64,000 nucleotides of DNA from positions 1 through 64,000 of the forward strand of contig SVCA01000003.1 of NCBI GenBank assembly GCA_015058625.1, read 5' to 3'. Source of the stretch: Pseudoselenomonas ruminantium (GTDB taxonomy: Bacteria; Bacillota; Negativicutes; Selenomonadales; Selenomonadaceae). Shown here piece after piece: positions 1 through 8,393 of this stretch; the first letter of the stretch is position 1, and each line of letters opens with the position of its first letter. Both the position numbers and the translations under genes were made by a program. The notes under the pieces were generated by a model, which worked only from the letters and a program-made list of their open reading frames with translations, searched no databases and was not told where the DNA came from.

Positions 1-495
1 TTGCGAAGATAATGGTAATGTTACCGTGGCTCTAGGGCTTGCATTGTCCCCATCTGACTTCTTGTATACGCTAACGACAATGTTCTGTATCTTGTTATCG
101 CTGTCACCGTTGATGTTGTTGATAGTCTTGCCCAAGGTAGCCGTAGAACGCCATTCAGAGCCTAACGTATCGCCCAGGAACTTTGTCATATCTCTAGCGT
201 TGGAAGCCTTGTCTACGCTGGACTGTTCTCCATCTGGATAGCGTGGAGTTCTTGACGGATCATCATCATCCTTGTTATTCGTGACAACAGCATCAAACCC
301 AAGACTTTTAAGATATTCTGCTTCTAGTTCAGCATAGTTTTTTGCCGAATCTGACTCCCTCCCCGCTGCCATCTGCGAAAATTGGACAGAATTCACCGAT
401 GCCAGGCCATACGAAGCCATTGCCATAAGCAGTAATGCTAAAAACGCTTCCAGTAGCACTACACCCTTTACCTTTACTTTAGCTTTCTTTGCCAT
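1..495 (-). CDS. prepilin-like protein (partial, cut by window edge)
   Basis: An ATG at 495 preceded by a GGAGTGAG ribosome site opens a frame that stays open to base 1, so the C-terminus is missing. The N-terminus is a short basic stretch followed by a type III prepilin signal: KG, then VVLLEAFLALLLMAMASYG, with glutamate at position +5 of the predicted mature protein and a hydrophobic helix. The remainder (about 125 residues visible) is polar and Asp/Ser rich. It is the most distal visible gene of the leftward pilus operon. The prepilin call rests on the N-terminal motif; which pilin or pseudopilin role it plays cannot be told from the fragment. Confidence 0.75.
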   Translation of the reverse strand, partial: MAKKAKVKVKGVVLLEAFLALLLMAMASYGLASVNSVQFSQMAAGRESDSAKNYAELEAEYLKSLGFDAVVTNNKDDDDPSRTPRYPDGEQSSVDKASNARDMTKFLGDTLGSEWRSTATLGKTINNINGDSDNKIQNIVVSVYKKSDGDNASPRATVTLPLSSQ

Positions 496-512
496 TTTTA
501 CTCACTCCAAAC

Positions 513-1529
513 TTAAATCCATGTACATGACTTGAGACCTGCTTCCTTCAGCTTCTTTATGTCTGCTTCATCATTTGTAAGCAGCGTAAGCCAGGACTCA
601 TCTACCTCGTAGATATCATCTCTGCTATAGGGCAGACCAAATTCTGCATCAGCATCATTTGCTAAGACCTGAATCTTTGTGTCCGTCTTCCCCACGATTC
701 TACAAGGAATAGGTAAAATTTCATCTTCTCCAGGCTTATTGAGCCATGCCCCGGTAATATGTTCATTAATGTCCTTTGCCCATCCAGATTCAATCCGTTC
801 TGGATAGTTCATATCAAAAATAGCTTCCGCTACAACTTTTCTTACATAATCATCAAATCCATAATCATTTGCCAAGCAGACAGGCAGCAAAGAATACTTT
901 GTTATCCTGTTACAAACATCCTCATATTTCTCTCCGTTTTTAAGCAATCTGTTGGCCAGCTGCTTGTCAAATTTCCTGATAGAATCCAGCTTAGGTAAAA
1001 CGAAAGGTGTTTTCCCCGACAAAATATCATTTATTTCCATTACTGGATTATCCAGGCATAGTATAACATCTTCGCTTTTCAGCAGTTCAATCTTACGGAC
1101 AAACTTTTGTGCGTACTCAAAAATGCTTTCCTCATACTCATCCGGTGAAATCCGATAGTCAGCCTTATAAACTAATTTAGCCATGTAGGGGGAAGCATCA
1201 CGAAGAAACATACTACCTGTTTCAGGACTCTTCAAATCGTACTTCAAGAATAATAAATTACACGCGATAGTTCTGTCCCGGACAATTTCATTTGAACCTA
1301 GCGATAGGTTCCTGCTGGTGTTCCGATAATAAAAGAGGAAACAATCTCTCTGCGCTTTTCTATAGGCAGATTCGTTCATGACATAGTAATTGCCACTGGA
1401 TGACTCTTTAAGAACCCCTCCGTACACACGAGGATCAAGCAATCTTCGATTCCCTAAATCTATGTCTTCAGCCAAATGGGATGCAAGTTTCTTCCACTCT
1501 CCACTTGGTTCTATATAGATAAGTTCCAT
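513..1529 (-). CDS. hypothetical protein in pilus operon
   Basis: A 338-residue protein that I do not recognise. The start chosen is the ATG at 1529, which has GAGAGGG just upstream; an in-frame start at 1550 lacks a site. It has no signal peptide or membrane segment and is a mixed soluble protein with many charged residues. It lies between two prepilin-like genes and in the same direction, so it probably works with or is assembled by the pilus/secretion machine, but this is from position only. It could be an effector, a cargo or an assembly factor. Confidence 0.6.
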   Translation of the reverse strand: MELIYIEPSGEWKKLASHLAEDIDLGNRRLLDPRVYGGVLKESSSGNYYVMNESAYRKAQRDCFLFYYRNTSRNLSLGSNEIVRDRTIACNLLFLKYDLKSPETGSMFLRDASPYMAKLVYKADYRISPDEYEESIFEYAQKFVRKIELLKSEDVILCLDNPVMEINDILSGKTPFVLPKLDSIRKFDKQLANRLLKNGEKYEDVCNRITKYSLLPVCLANDYGFDDYVRKVVAEAIFDMNYPERIESGWAKDINEHITGAWLNKPGEDEILPIPCRIVGKTDTKIQVLANDADAEFGLPYSRDDIYEVDESWLTLLTNDEADIKKLKEAGLKSCTWI

Positions 1530-1597
1530 ATCCGTCCCTCTCATGTACATTACAAGTCAAGGGAGCAAATGCTCCCTTGAACCTCATGCAAATTTTG

Positions 1598-2083
1598 TTA
1601 TTGTGCGCCGATATATGCCCGAATCTGGTCTTCTTCATCGGCACCGCCACAAGTGGAATAGATTTCATAAGTTCCACTGTCAAACTTGTAAGGATTGCCC
1701 CACATATCAACTGCACCAGAAGTAGTCCAACGCCCATCGTTGCCGTTTTGACTATTGGGTGCCAGGAACGGCCCATGTCTGCGGGAGTCCACAGCATCAG
1801 AAGCCTCAATGTAACCAAACAGCTCAGGAAAACCATCTGAGAAGTTGACATCATGAACGTAGAATGCCTTATACTGTACGGCTGCCGTTCTAATCTGCTC
1901 AATTTCCTGTGTAGTAGTCGTTCTCTTGGCACTATCCGTATCTACCAGCGTAGAAACCGCGATTGCTGCCAGAATAGCGATGACGATAATGTAGAATGCA
2001 GTTTCCATGGTGAGAATTGCCCCTCTAAGCTTCTTGGGCAGTCCCACGGTTCCCGTATTCTTAGCCAAAGCCATATTTTCCAT
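1598..2083 (-). CDS. type IV prepilin / GspG-like pseudopilin
   Basis: A 161-residue protein. The ATG at 2083 is preceded by GGAGG; a longer TTG reading from 2107 would overlap the upstream palindrome and has no site. A basic N-terminal leader ends in RG, followed by AILTMETAFYIIVIAILAA, a classic prepilin helix with glutamate at +5. The C-terminal part contains DMWGNPYKF and a terminal Cys-Gly-Gly loop, recalling the D-x-WGNPY region of GspG-type major pseudopilins. It is a likely structural subunit of the fibre encoded by the operon. The palindrome at 2096-2120 sits directly upstream, suggesting separate control of this gene. Its prepilin peptidase is not in the window. Confidence 0.8.
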   Translation of the reverse strand: MENMALAKNTGTVGLPKKLRGAILTMETAFYIIVIAILAAIAVSTLVDTDSAKRTTTTQEIEQIRTAAVQYKAFYVHDVNFSDGFPELFGYIEASDAVDSRRHGPFLAPNSQNGNDGRWTTSGAVDMWGNPYKFDSGTYEIYSTCGGADEEDQIRAYIGAQ

Positions 2084-2095
2084 TTGTTTTCCTCC

Positions 2096-2120
2096 AATCT
2101 GGTTCAAATTGAACCACTTT
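2096..2120. promoter_or_regulatory. palindrome, copy 1 (imperfect), upstream of pilin gene
   Basis: On the minus strand this reads AAAGTGGTTCAATTTGAACC followed by AGATT. It matches 21 consecutive bases of the palindromes at 15,536 and 24,036, with two mismatches in the last four positions. It lies just before the ribosome site of the pilin gene starting at 2083. It is probably a protein-binding site, either for ParB or for one of the HTH regulators of the element. Confidence 0.65.
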
Positions 2121-2181
2121 CATACATTCTATATTTATCATACCAAGTAAAACTTATATCAAATTACAATTTTATAGCTTA

Positions 2182-2628
2182 TCACAGCCCATGATATGCT
2201 ATTGAGTTAGCTGGAAGATTATCTGCTTGGCTGATATCGATAGAAACATTTTCTCCTGTCGTACTGGTTGTACTATAGACAATGAAGCCAGAGTTGCCAT
2301 CATTTTCATTGCTGTCGTACACATAACCGTACTTATTGCCCCACGGATCACGGTTATTATTAGGCAGATTTGCAATCCACGGGCCTTTCTTCGTTGTAGT
2401 GTCTCTCTTGGTGAGGTCTTCCAGTGAATCAGGATACTTTTCCATATCGTAGTGGTAATGGCTTATGGCACCACCGATTGTTGTCACATCCGTTAGTGCA
2501 ATCTGAACCTTTGATTCATCCATGGTCGGGATAAAGTTACTAAACATATAGCCACCGATGAGAATGACCGCTATGATAAAAAAAACTATTTCCAGAGTAA
2601 GAACTGCCCCTTTTAGTTTCTTTCTCAT
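2182..2628 (-). CDS. GspG-like pseudopilin/prepilin
   Basis: A 148-residue prepilin-like protein. The leader is MRKKLKG, cleaved before AVLTLEIVFFIIAVILIGG, with glutamate at +5. The C-terminal half contains GPWIANLP and RDPWGNKYGY, the D-P-WGN-x-Y pattern typical of GspG major pseudopilins. The ATG follows directly after the stop codon of the GspF-like gene (TAA-ATG), with GGGGGC as ribosome site, so translation is coupled. A second GspG-like subunit in the same operon suggests either a major/minor pair or a short pseudopilus. Function in fibre assembly is inferred from family and context. Confidence 0.8.
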   Translation of the reverse strand: MRKKLKGAVLTLEIVFFIIAVILIGGYMFSNFIPTMDESKVQIALTDVTTIGGAISHYHYDMEKYPDSLEDLTKRDTTTKKGPWIANLPNNNRDPWGNKYGYVYDSNENDGNSGFIVYSTTSTTGENVSIDISQADNLPANSIAYHGL

Positions 2629-3705
2629 TTAGAAGCCAGCCCCCTTCATATTGGAAAGCTGATTCGGCAGCTGCTGGAGAGGCCATTCCACAACCAGGAA
2701 AAACAAAATAAGCGAAGCATAGATGGGAACCAGGATTGTTGCAGAAACCTTATCCCCGATCCCCTCCGTAGCCACTTCCAGCTCGTCATGGTAGATTTCA
2801 GCTTCGGATTTCATGATTTCTGCGGTTTTACTGGTTTCAATACCAGTTTCCAGCATCGCATAAAGCCCACGGTTCAGGACATGCTCATAATCTGCCTTCT
2901 TGATAGCCTCAGGCATGGAATCGCCCCTATCCATGTACTCAATCGCCTTTTTGAGTATTTTCTTCATATAGGCATTATCAATGGCAAGGGCTGTATACTT
3001 AATTGCTTCCTTGGATGTAATATTCGCCCCCATACAGATGTAAAGCACTTCACAGAAGATGTAATGAATACGGTAATAGGCTATATCCTTATAGAAAGGA
3101 ACCCGCAGGGCCAGCAAAGACCATTCAATAGGATTGTTCCGCTTGTAGGTCTGCACTGCTGCATAGGTGATGAAAATCACCAATGGGATAATCCACCAGA
3201 ACACCGCAAAGAATTGGCCAACTTCAAGTGTTACTCTGGTAAGCAGCGGAAGTTCCATATTGATGTTCTTGAAAGCATCACTGATTTTCGGAATAAGATA
3301 ATATATGGCAAACATAAACGCTCCGAACAGCAGCACCAATGAGATTTTAGGCATAATGGTTGCAGCCGCAATCTTTCTCTCTACCGTTATCTCTTCCTTC
3401 AACTGCTCGATAATCTTGCCCATAAACTCATCCAGATGGCTGGTAGACTCACCGACCTTAATGAACTCAATCACAAAGCGAGGGAAAACATCAGGATGTT
3501 TTTCCATGGCAGGAGAAAAATCAGAACCGGCCTTCATCTGTTTGAGGATATCTATAGCGGTATCCCTCATCATCTTCTTTTCGCAGGTTCTAACATACTC
3601 CTCCACGCAGTCTTTAAGCTGCCTCCCGGCCTTATGATGTCGATAAATAATTTTGATGAAGTTCATGATGTCGATTTTCTGAACTTTTTCACCAAAAAGA
3701 CTCAT
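2629..3705 (-). CDS. GspF/PilC-like inner-membrane platform protein
   Basis: About 358 residues, the polytopic platform on which the assembly ATPase acts. Two GspF-type helical repeats are visible; the first contains VGESTSHLDEFMGKI, a recognisable T2SSF motif, followed by a hydrophobic segment around residues 120-140. Further membrane segments lie near 165-185 and at the C-terminus. It is somewhat shorter than the usual 400 residues of PilC. The start chosen is ATG 3705; GTG 3717 sits too close to the AGGAAG site. It lies directly downstream of the ATPase gene, as in type II secretion and type IV pilus operons. Confidence 0.85.
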   Translation of the reverse strand: MSLFGEKVQKIDIMNFIKIIYRHHKAGRQLKDCVEEYVRTCEKKMMRDTAIDILKQMKAGSDFSPAMEKHPDVFPRFVIEFIKVGESTSHLDEFMGKIIEQLKEEITVERKIAAATIMPKISLVLLFGAFMFAIYYLIPKISDAFKNINMELPLLTRVTLEVGQFFAVFWWIIPLVIFITYAAVQTYKRNNPIEWSLLALRVPFYKDIAYYRIHYIFCEVLYICMGANITSKEAIKYTALAIDNAYMKKILKKAIEYMDRGDSMPEAIKKADYEHVLNRGLYAMLETGIETSKTAEIMKSEAEIYHDELEVATEGIGDKVSATILVPIYASLILFFLVVEWPLQQLPNQLSNMKGAGF

Positions 3706-3723
3706 ACACTCACCCACTTCCTT

Positions 3724-5361
3724 TTAATCTTTACCAATATGATTAATAACATCGGCAAGCTCGGCCTGGCCAGATTTAACCAGAGCAAGACCCTTTTCCC
3801 ACATAGACTTGAAATGGTATTCCTTCAACAAGTCTTTCACGCTATGAAAATCATTCTGATGCAAAAGCGCATCACGAATCTTGTCATCAAAGACGATATA
3901 CTCTGGCACAGCCAGACGATGAAGAACGCCATTATGACACTTGGAGTTAGAGCACTTCCCCCACTCCGTAACAGGACAACGCTCACGAAGATAGTTTTCT
4001 CCGTCTGAAGGAACAAGATACTTCAATTCTTCTGGCGTAAGAATCGCCTTCTCCTGCGAAGTAAGTACATGAGGCCTAGAGCAATCCGGACACAAAATAG
4101 GGATAAGACGCTGACAAAGGATAAAGCGCATCTCTGACAGGATAGCCAAAGGATCAACCCCCAAATTGAGGAGACGTAAAATCGCCTTATGGCAGTTCCC
4201 GGCGTGAAGGGTCGAAAACATTTTGAGACCAGTCTGCGAAGCCTTCATTGCAGCCTCAGCTTCCACGTTGTTACGAATTTCACCAAAGAGGATAATGTCA
4301 GGGTCTGAACGCAATGCCGAATCAAGAGCTTTCAGTGCAGAAAGATTTGTATCCTCATCATTTGTTTCTCTGACCTGAACCTGCGTGAAGCGTTCATCCA
4401 TGATTTCTATTGGATTTTCGATGGTATAGACATGCAGCACACTTTGCCTGTCCTGGGCCAGATTCCAAAGATAATCCAGGTAAGCATACAAAGAGGTTGT
4501 TTTGCCAGTACCTACCGGCCCAGCGTTCAGGAACATACCACTGGAGGATTTGTAAAGGGTATTTTTGATGGTCTCCAAATCTTTCCCAAAGAAAAGTTTT
4601 TCCAGAGAGACACGATTGCTCCGCTGGGGCATGAGTCGGATATCCAGCTTTTGAACAAGGTCACTAGCACTACCGACAGGAACAGTCGATAGACGGCAGC
4701 GGACTGTAGTAAGGCCTTGTTGCATTTTGAACGACCCATTATTTGGCATAAGTTTATTGGCAGAGTCAGCATTGGAAGTTTCATCCTTGCCTTTGATGAT
4801 ATTTGACAGTATATCGCCGTCTTCAGCGTTAAAATCAAACTTATGGGTCATATCCCTTAAATCGCCATTGATACGCATCCAAACATAAATACCATCGCTG
4901 TACGGCTTGATATGAATATCTGAGGCATCCATAGCTACGCCCTGCGTCAATACATCATCAGCCTTCTTCTGTAATGGCGAATCGTTAATATCTCCAGTAT
5001 AAACATCCGAACTTCCTCTACGGCTTTTGGAATAAATGGAGATGTTATAGTATTTTTCCAAAGCACGGCGAATATTATTCTCGTCTGTAAGCAGCAGGTC
5101 AACCCTCTTGCCCAGGCTCGTTTCAAGCATCCCCAAATTTTGAAGCGTATTGCTGTTATAATCAGCAACGAGCACTGCTTTATCACTTTCCATTGCAATA
5201 GGGATAACCTGAAACTGGGAAACAAGATTATCAGGAACGCTGTCAATGATATCCTGGGGAATATCTTCATCGGCTAGTTCTTTATCATAATACTGACCAG
5301 CCTTTTTCAATTCATTGAGTATGGCATCTCCTGCAAAATCGAGATTCAAAGAATCAGCCAT
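3724..5361 (-). CDS. GspE/PilB-type assembly ATPase
   Basis: A hexameric ATPase that drives pilin polymerisation. About 545 residues. An N-terminal MshEN-like region is followed by the core with Walker A GPVGTGKTT (near residue 282), Walker B DPDIILFGEIRN (near 354) and the TLHAGN histidine box. A zinc-type cysteine set, CPDC near 425 and C-x4-C near 471, is typical of GspE/PilB rather than PilT. The start is ATG 5361, which overlaps the secretin stop codon as TGATG, indicating coupling. No PilT-like retraction ATPase is seen in the window, so the fibre may be non-retractile unless one is encoded further left. Confidence 0.92.
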   Translation of the reverse strand: MADSLNLDFAGDAILNELKKAGQYYDKELADEDIPQDIIDSVPDNLVSQFQVIPIAMESDKAVLVADYNSNTLQNLGMLETSLGKRVDLLLTDENNIRRALEKYYNISIYSKSRRGSSDVYTGDINDSPLQKKADDVLTQGVAMDASDIHIKPYSDGIYVWMRINGDLRDMTHKFDFNAEDGDILSNIIKGKDETSNADSANKLMPNNGSFKMQQGLTTVRCRLSTVPVGSASDLVQKLDIRLMPQRSNRVSLEKLFFGKDLETIKNTLYKSSSGMFLNAGPVGTGKTTSLYAYLDYLWNLAQDRQSVLHVYTIENPIEIMDERFTQVQVRETNDEDTNLSALKALDSALRSDPDIILFGEIRNNVEAEAAMKASQTGLKMFSTLHAGNCHKAILRLLNLGVDPLAILSEMRFILCQRLIPILCPDCSRPHVLTSQEKAILTPEELKYLVPSDGENYLRERCPVTEWGKCSNSKCHNGVLHRLAVPEYIVFDDKIRDALLHQNDFHSVKDLLKEYHFKSMWEKGLALVKSGQAELADVINHIGKD

Positions 5362-6956
5362 CAATATTCCACCTTTCGTGTAATCTCCTTGACATCAAGG
5401 CTAGAATCCATAATAAACGGAGTCAGCATAATATATACTTCAGCGTAGGTTTTGCTGCGATGATGGAATTTGAAGAGTTCCCCAAGAATTGGCAGATTCA
5501 TGAGGCCAGGAATACCAGACAGATTATCGAGGTCAGTAACACTCATTAACCCTCCAATAACAAGACTCTGGCCAGATTTTACATGCGTTGTGGTATTAAT
5601 CGTTCTAGTATTAACCTGCGGAGCACGGGTAGACCCCTGTGTAACGTAACCAGAAATATTAGATACCTCTGCATTAATTTTCAAAGAAATATCCTGCGTT
5701 TCCGTATTGATTACGGGAGTAACTTCCAGGGTAGTCCCTACATCCTGATAAGTTACCGTTACATTGGTACTGGTGGATGTAGAAGTCGTACTCATAACCG
5801 GCACTTTATCGCCAAACATGATTTTGGCCTTTTCACCATTTCTCGACAGCACAATAGGACGACTGATTACCTTCCCTTTTGAAAGGGCTCTTTCTGCTTG
5901 GAGTGTAGCACCAAACGAGAATTTAGGCAACCATTTGCCGGTAAGTGTATTTTCGCCACCAGTTTCAGCTCCCGTATGAGAATAAGACGGCATCGTGTAG
6001 GTAAGACCCAAATTAAGGTCTTTACCATGATTAATTTCGATTAACTGCGCAGCCAGAAGGCATTGAGATACCGGCCTATCAATTTGTTTGATTCTCTTTT
6101 TAGCTTCAGCAATCTGGTAAGGCGTTGCTGTTATAGATACGGTTCCCGATTCACTGTTGACATAGATTTTACTGTCATCAATGCCCATGGACTTGAATTC
6201 TTCCTTCAATTTGTCCTTATCAGCGTAGGAAACATTAAACACCATACTTTGAAGCATTTTATCATCAGAGGAAACAATGATATTGTTCCCTTCCATCATC
6301 CAATTAAAGTTAAAGGCGCGTGATAAAAAGTCAAGAGCTTCCTTGACCGTAACATTATCCAGTTTGGCATATACCTTATCTGTAAGATTGCCATTGACAA
6401 TAACGCCTTTATGGGCAATACTCCCCAGTGCATAAAGAGATTGTGCAATGGGAGTTCCCTGCCAATTGAAATTATATGTTCCCTCAACCACTTCAGGTGG
6501 GGGAGCATCAACATAAGTGTCCGAGACATCATCATTATGTGTTTCTGCCTTGTAGACACTAACCACCTCACCACCATTGCTCTCCAAATTTCTAGGGGCA
6601 TTAGAAGGTTTATTCAAAAAACGTGAATAATCGCCTTTTGAAGAGCTAGTGTGAGAAGCGTTGATAATAGACCTTATCCGGTTCAAAAAATCACTAGGCC
6701 CGTCACCATTACTTGTTCCTTGCGCTGCTTCATCAATGGGAGTTGTAATGTCAACTATTTTTTTATTTTCTTTAGCAATAGCATCCATCTCCGCTTGCTG
6801 AGCTGCCTGATACTCCTCATAAAGGGACTTATATTTCTGGGCAGCTTCTGCCTGAGGCAAATCAACATTCAAAACAAACGAAGTTGTGCCAACTAACATA
6901 GCTGCTGCTATTGCTTTTCTCAAATTACCTTTATTCAAAACACTCACTCCTCGCAT
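5361..6956 (-). CDS. secretin (PilQ/GspD-like outer-membrane channel)
   Basis: About 531 residues. An N-terminal signal sequence ends near LPQAEA. An STN-like short domain (GTPIAQSLYALGSIAHKGV) and an N-domain of the secretin type follow. The C-terminal secretin domain carries VPVMSTTSTSTSTNVTV, VGTTLEVTPVI, and SGQSLVIGGLM leading to GIPGLMNLPILGELFKF, which are hallmark segments. It would form the outer-membrane pore, implying a diderm host. ATG 6956 overlaps the stop of the upstream gene as TGATG; a TTG at 6938 with GGAG upstream is an alternative start. Confidence 0.92.
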   Translation of the reverse strand: MRGVSVLNKGNLRKAIAAAMLVGTTSFVLNVDLPQAEAAQKYKSLYEEYQAAQQAEMDAIAKENKKIVDITTPIDEAAQGTSNGDGPSDFLNRIRSIINASHTSSSKGDYSRFLNKPSNAPRNLESNGGEVVSVYKAETHNDDVSDTYVDAPPPEVVEGTYNFNWQGTPIAQSLYALGSIAHKGVIVNGNLTDKVYAKLDNVTVKEALDFLSRAFNFNWMMEGNNIIVSSDDKMLQSMVFNVSYADKDKLKEEFKSMGIDDSKIYVNSESGTVSITATPYQIAEAKKRIKQIDRPVSQCLLAAQLIEINHGKDLNLGLTYTMPSYSHTGAETGGENTLTGKWLPKFSFGATLQAERALSKGKVISRPIVLSRNGEKAKIMFGDKVPVMSTTSTSTSTNVTVTYQDVGTTLEVTPVINTETQDISLKINAEVSNISGYVTQGSTRAPQVNTRTINTTTHVKSGQSLVIGGLMSVTDLDNLSGIPGLMNLPILGELFKFHHRSKTYAEVYIMLTPFIMDSSLDVKEITRKVEY

Positions 6957-7852
6957 CACGGCTTAATCTTAATCTGTCTGCCATCCTCAAATGTAATACC
7001 ATCTCCACCAATATATGCAATTCTTCCGTCATTATAGGTTTCCCCTACAGAAACGACCTTGCCATCCCCCATGATGGCAACATTTTCCTTTTCATTGTTT
7101 CCAGTAATAACCCCTTGGACAACATTTGAAGCAGCCGGAGCCTGTGGTGTAGTCGGTGTCGGTGAAGGCACTGTCATTCCAGCTGGAATATTGGGTCTAG
7201 GAACATATGGAATCTGAGGAAGTGCTCTCGCAGATGCAGGGATTTGCCCAGGTGATTGAGTAAGACCTGGAGCATTTGGATTATCAAAGTTAACACCTTC
7301 TTTGAATGGATTTTCTATTCCAGCGCCAGTCTGTGCTGTTGCCACTTGCATTGGATTATTCTGTGACGATGGAGCAGTTTTTTCCGTTGCCTGTTGTTCC
7401 ACAGGTGGTCTTTGTGGCAATGAACCTTTCTTGCTGCTTCCCCCATTGAAAAGCTTCATACCTGAATATACGGCTACCGCAACCAAAATTGTCACAACAC
7501 CCAAAAATGCAAACTTTGGTGCACCTTCAAGGTTATTTATCTTATTCAAAAGCCCATCTGATGAAGCTGAAACGTCACTATCTACGGTTTCAGCATATTC
7601 ATCATCCAAATAGCTGCTATCCGTGGGAGCTGGTTCATAATCATCATCAGCGGACTTTTTCTTAAATTTGCGCAAGAGTCCAGGCAGGATTCCACCAAAT
7701 TTGCTATTCTCAAGCTCATCGCCCTCGTCACTTAGCCTGGGAACATCATCGTCAAAATCCTGTTCCATTGCCTGGTCTTCTTTGTACATATCGTCCAAGT
7801 CTTCCCAGTCATCTCCCTTTTTCGGGAAAAGTTTCTTCAAAACCCCCAACAC
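6956..7852 (-). CDS. PilP/GspC-like linker protein with single membrane anchor
   Basis: A 298-residue protein starting at GTG 7852 with GGAGGG seven bases upstream. About 110 acidic cytoplasmic residues precede one membrane helix (FAFLGVVTILVAVAVYSG), a long Pro/Gln/Ala-rich periplasmic spacer and a small C-terminal beta domain (VVQGVITGNN to the end). This layout and its place before the secretin fit PilP or the HR domain of GspC, which connect the inner-membrane complex to the secretin. The assignment is by architecture and context. The large acidic cytoplasmic N-terminus is unusual for PilP and might contact the ATPase or the regulatory module. Confidence 0.6.
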   Translation of the reverse strand: MLGVLKKLFPKKGDDWEDLDDMYKEDQAMEQDFDDDVPRLSDEGDELENSKFGGILPGLLRKFKKKSADDDYEPAPTDSSYLDDEYAETVDSDVSASSDGLLNKINNLEGAPKFAFLGVVTILVAVAVYSGMKLFNGGSSKKGSLPQRPPVEQQATEKTAPSSQNNPMQVATAQTGAGIENPFKEGVNFDNPNAPGLTQSPGQIPASARALPQIPYVPRPNIPAGMTVPSPTPTTPQAPAASNVVQGVITGNNEKENVAIMGDGKVVSVGETYNDGRIAYIGGDGITFEDGRQIKIKP

Positions 7853-7871
7853 TTCGCATCCCTCCTTCCAT

Positions 7872-8393
7872 TTACTTTATATAAATACGATAGTTGATAC
7901 TTGTGCTAATAAGACCATTCTTAGGAGTCATGGAAACCTCCATCAGGTTCATTAGAGCATCCTTATCACCAAAATTCTGAAGAAATTTGATGGTATTTTC
8001 ATAACTGCCCTCAAAAGAAACATTGAAGGATTTTGACACATCACCTTTTTTCTCGTTTCCCGAACTGTCTGCCTTATAGTCCAGCATTTTCAGGTTATTC
8101 CCCTGAATAGCCAGGAGAACATCTGCTTGGATGTAATCAACCTTATCCCTGGATACAGGTCTGTATGGTTGAGAAGAAATCATAATATTTTTTTCCTGAA
8201 AATCTGAAATATCCTTTTTCATCCGAGCAATCTGTTCTTTCACTTTAAGAGACTCATGATAATTGTAGACGGTTTTACCTGCAAGAGAAACGGACAGGAA
8301 TCCGAGGATGATAACAATAACCGCCAGCATTAGAAGGGGTTTATTCTTTTTCAGTGACTTGTCGGAAAGCACTGTTTTTAGTGTTTCAATCAC
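7872..8393 (-). CDS. PilO/GspM-like inner-membrane alignment protein
   Basis: A 173-residue protein with a short cytoplasmic tail, one membrane helix (PLLMLAVIVIILGFLSVSLA), a coiled-coil stretch and a ferredoxin-like periplasmic domain (FNVSFEGSYENTIKFLQNF resembles the PilO fold core). It starts at GTG 8393, overlapping the stop of the PilMN gene as GTGA. In type IV pilus systems PilO dimerises with PilN. The match is weak at residue level, but membrane topology, size and order (PilMN, PilO, PilP, secretin) all agree. Confidence 0.6.
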   Translation of the reverse strand: MIETLKTVLSDKSLKKNKPLLMLAVIVIILGFLSVSLAGKTVYNYHESLKVKEQIARMKKDISDFQEKNIMISSQPYRPVSRDKVDYIQADVLLAIQGNNLKMLDYKADSSGNEKKGDVSKSFNVSFEGSYENTIKFLQNFGDKDALMNLMEVSMTPKNGLISTSINYRIYIK

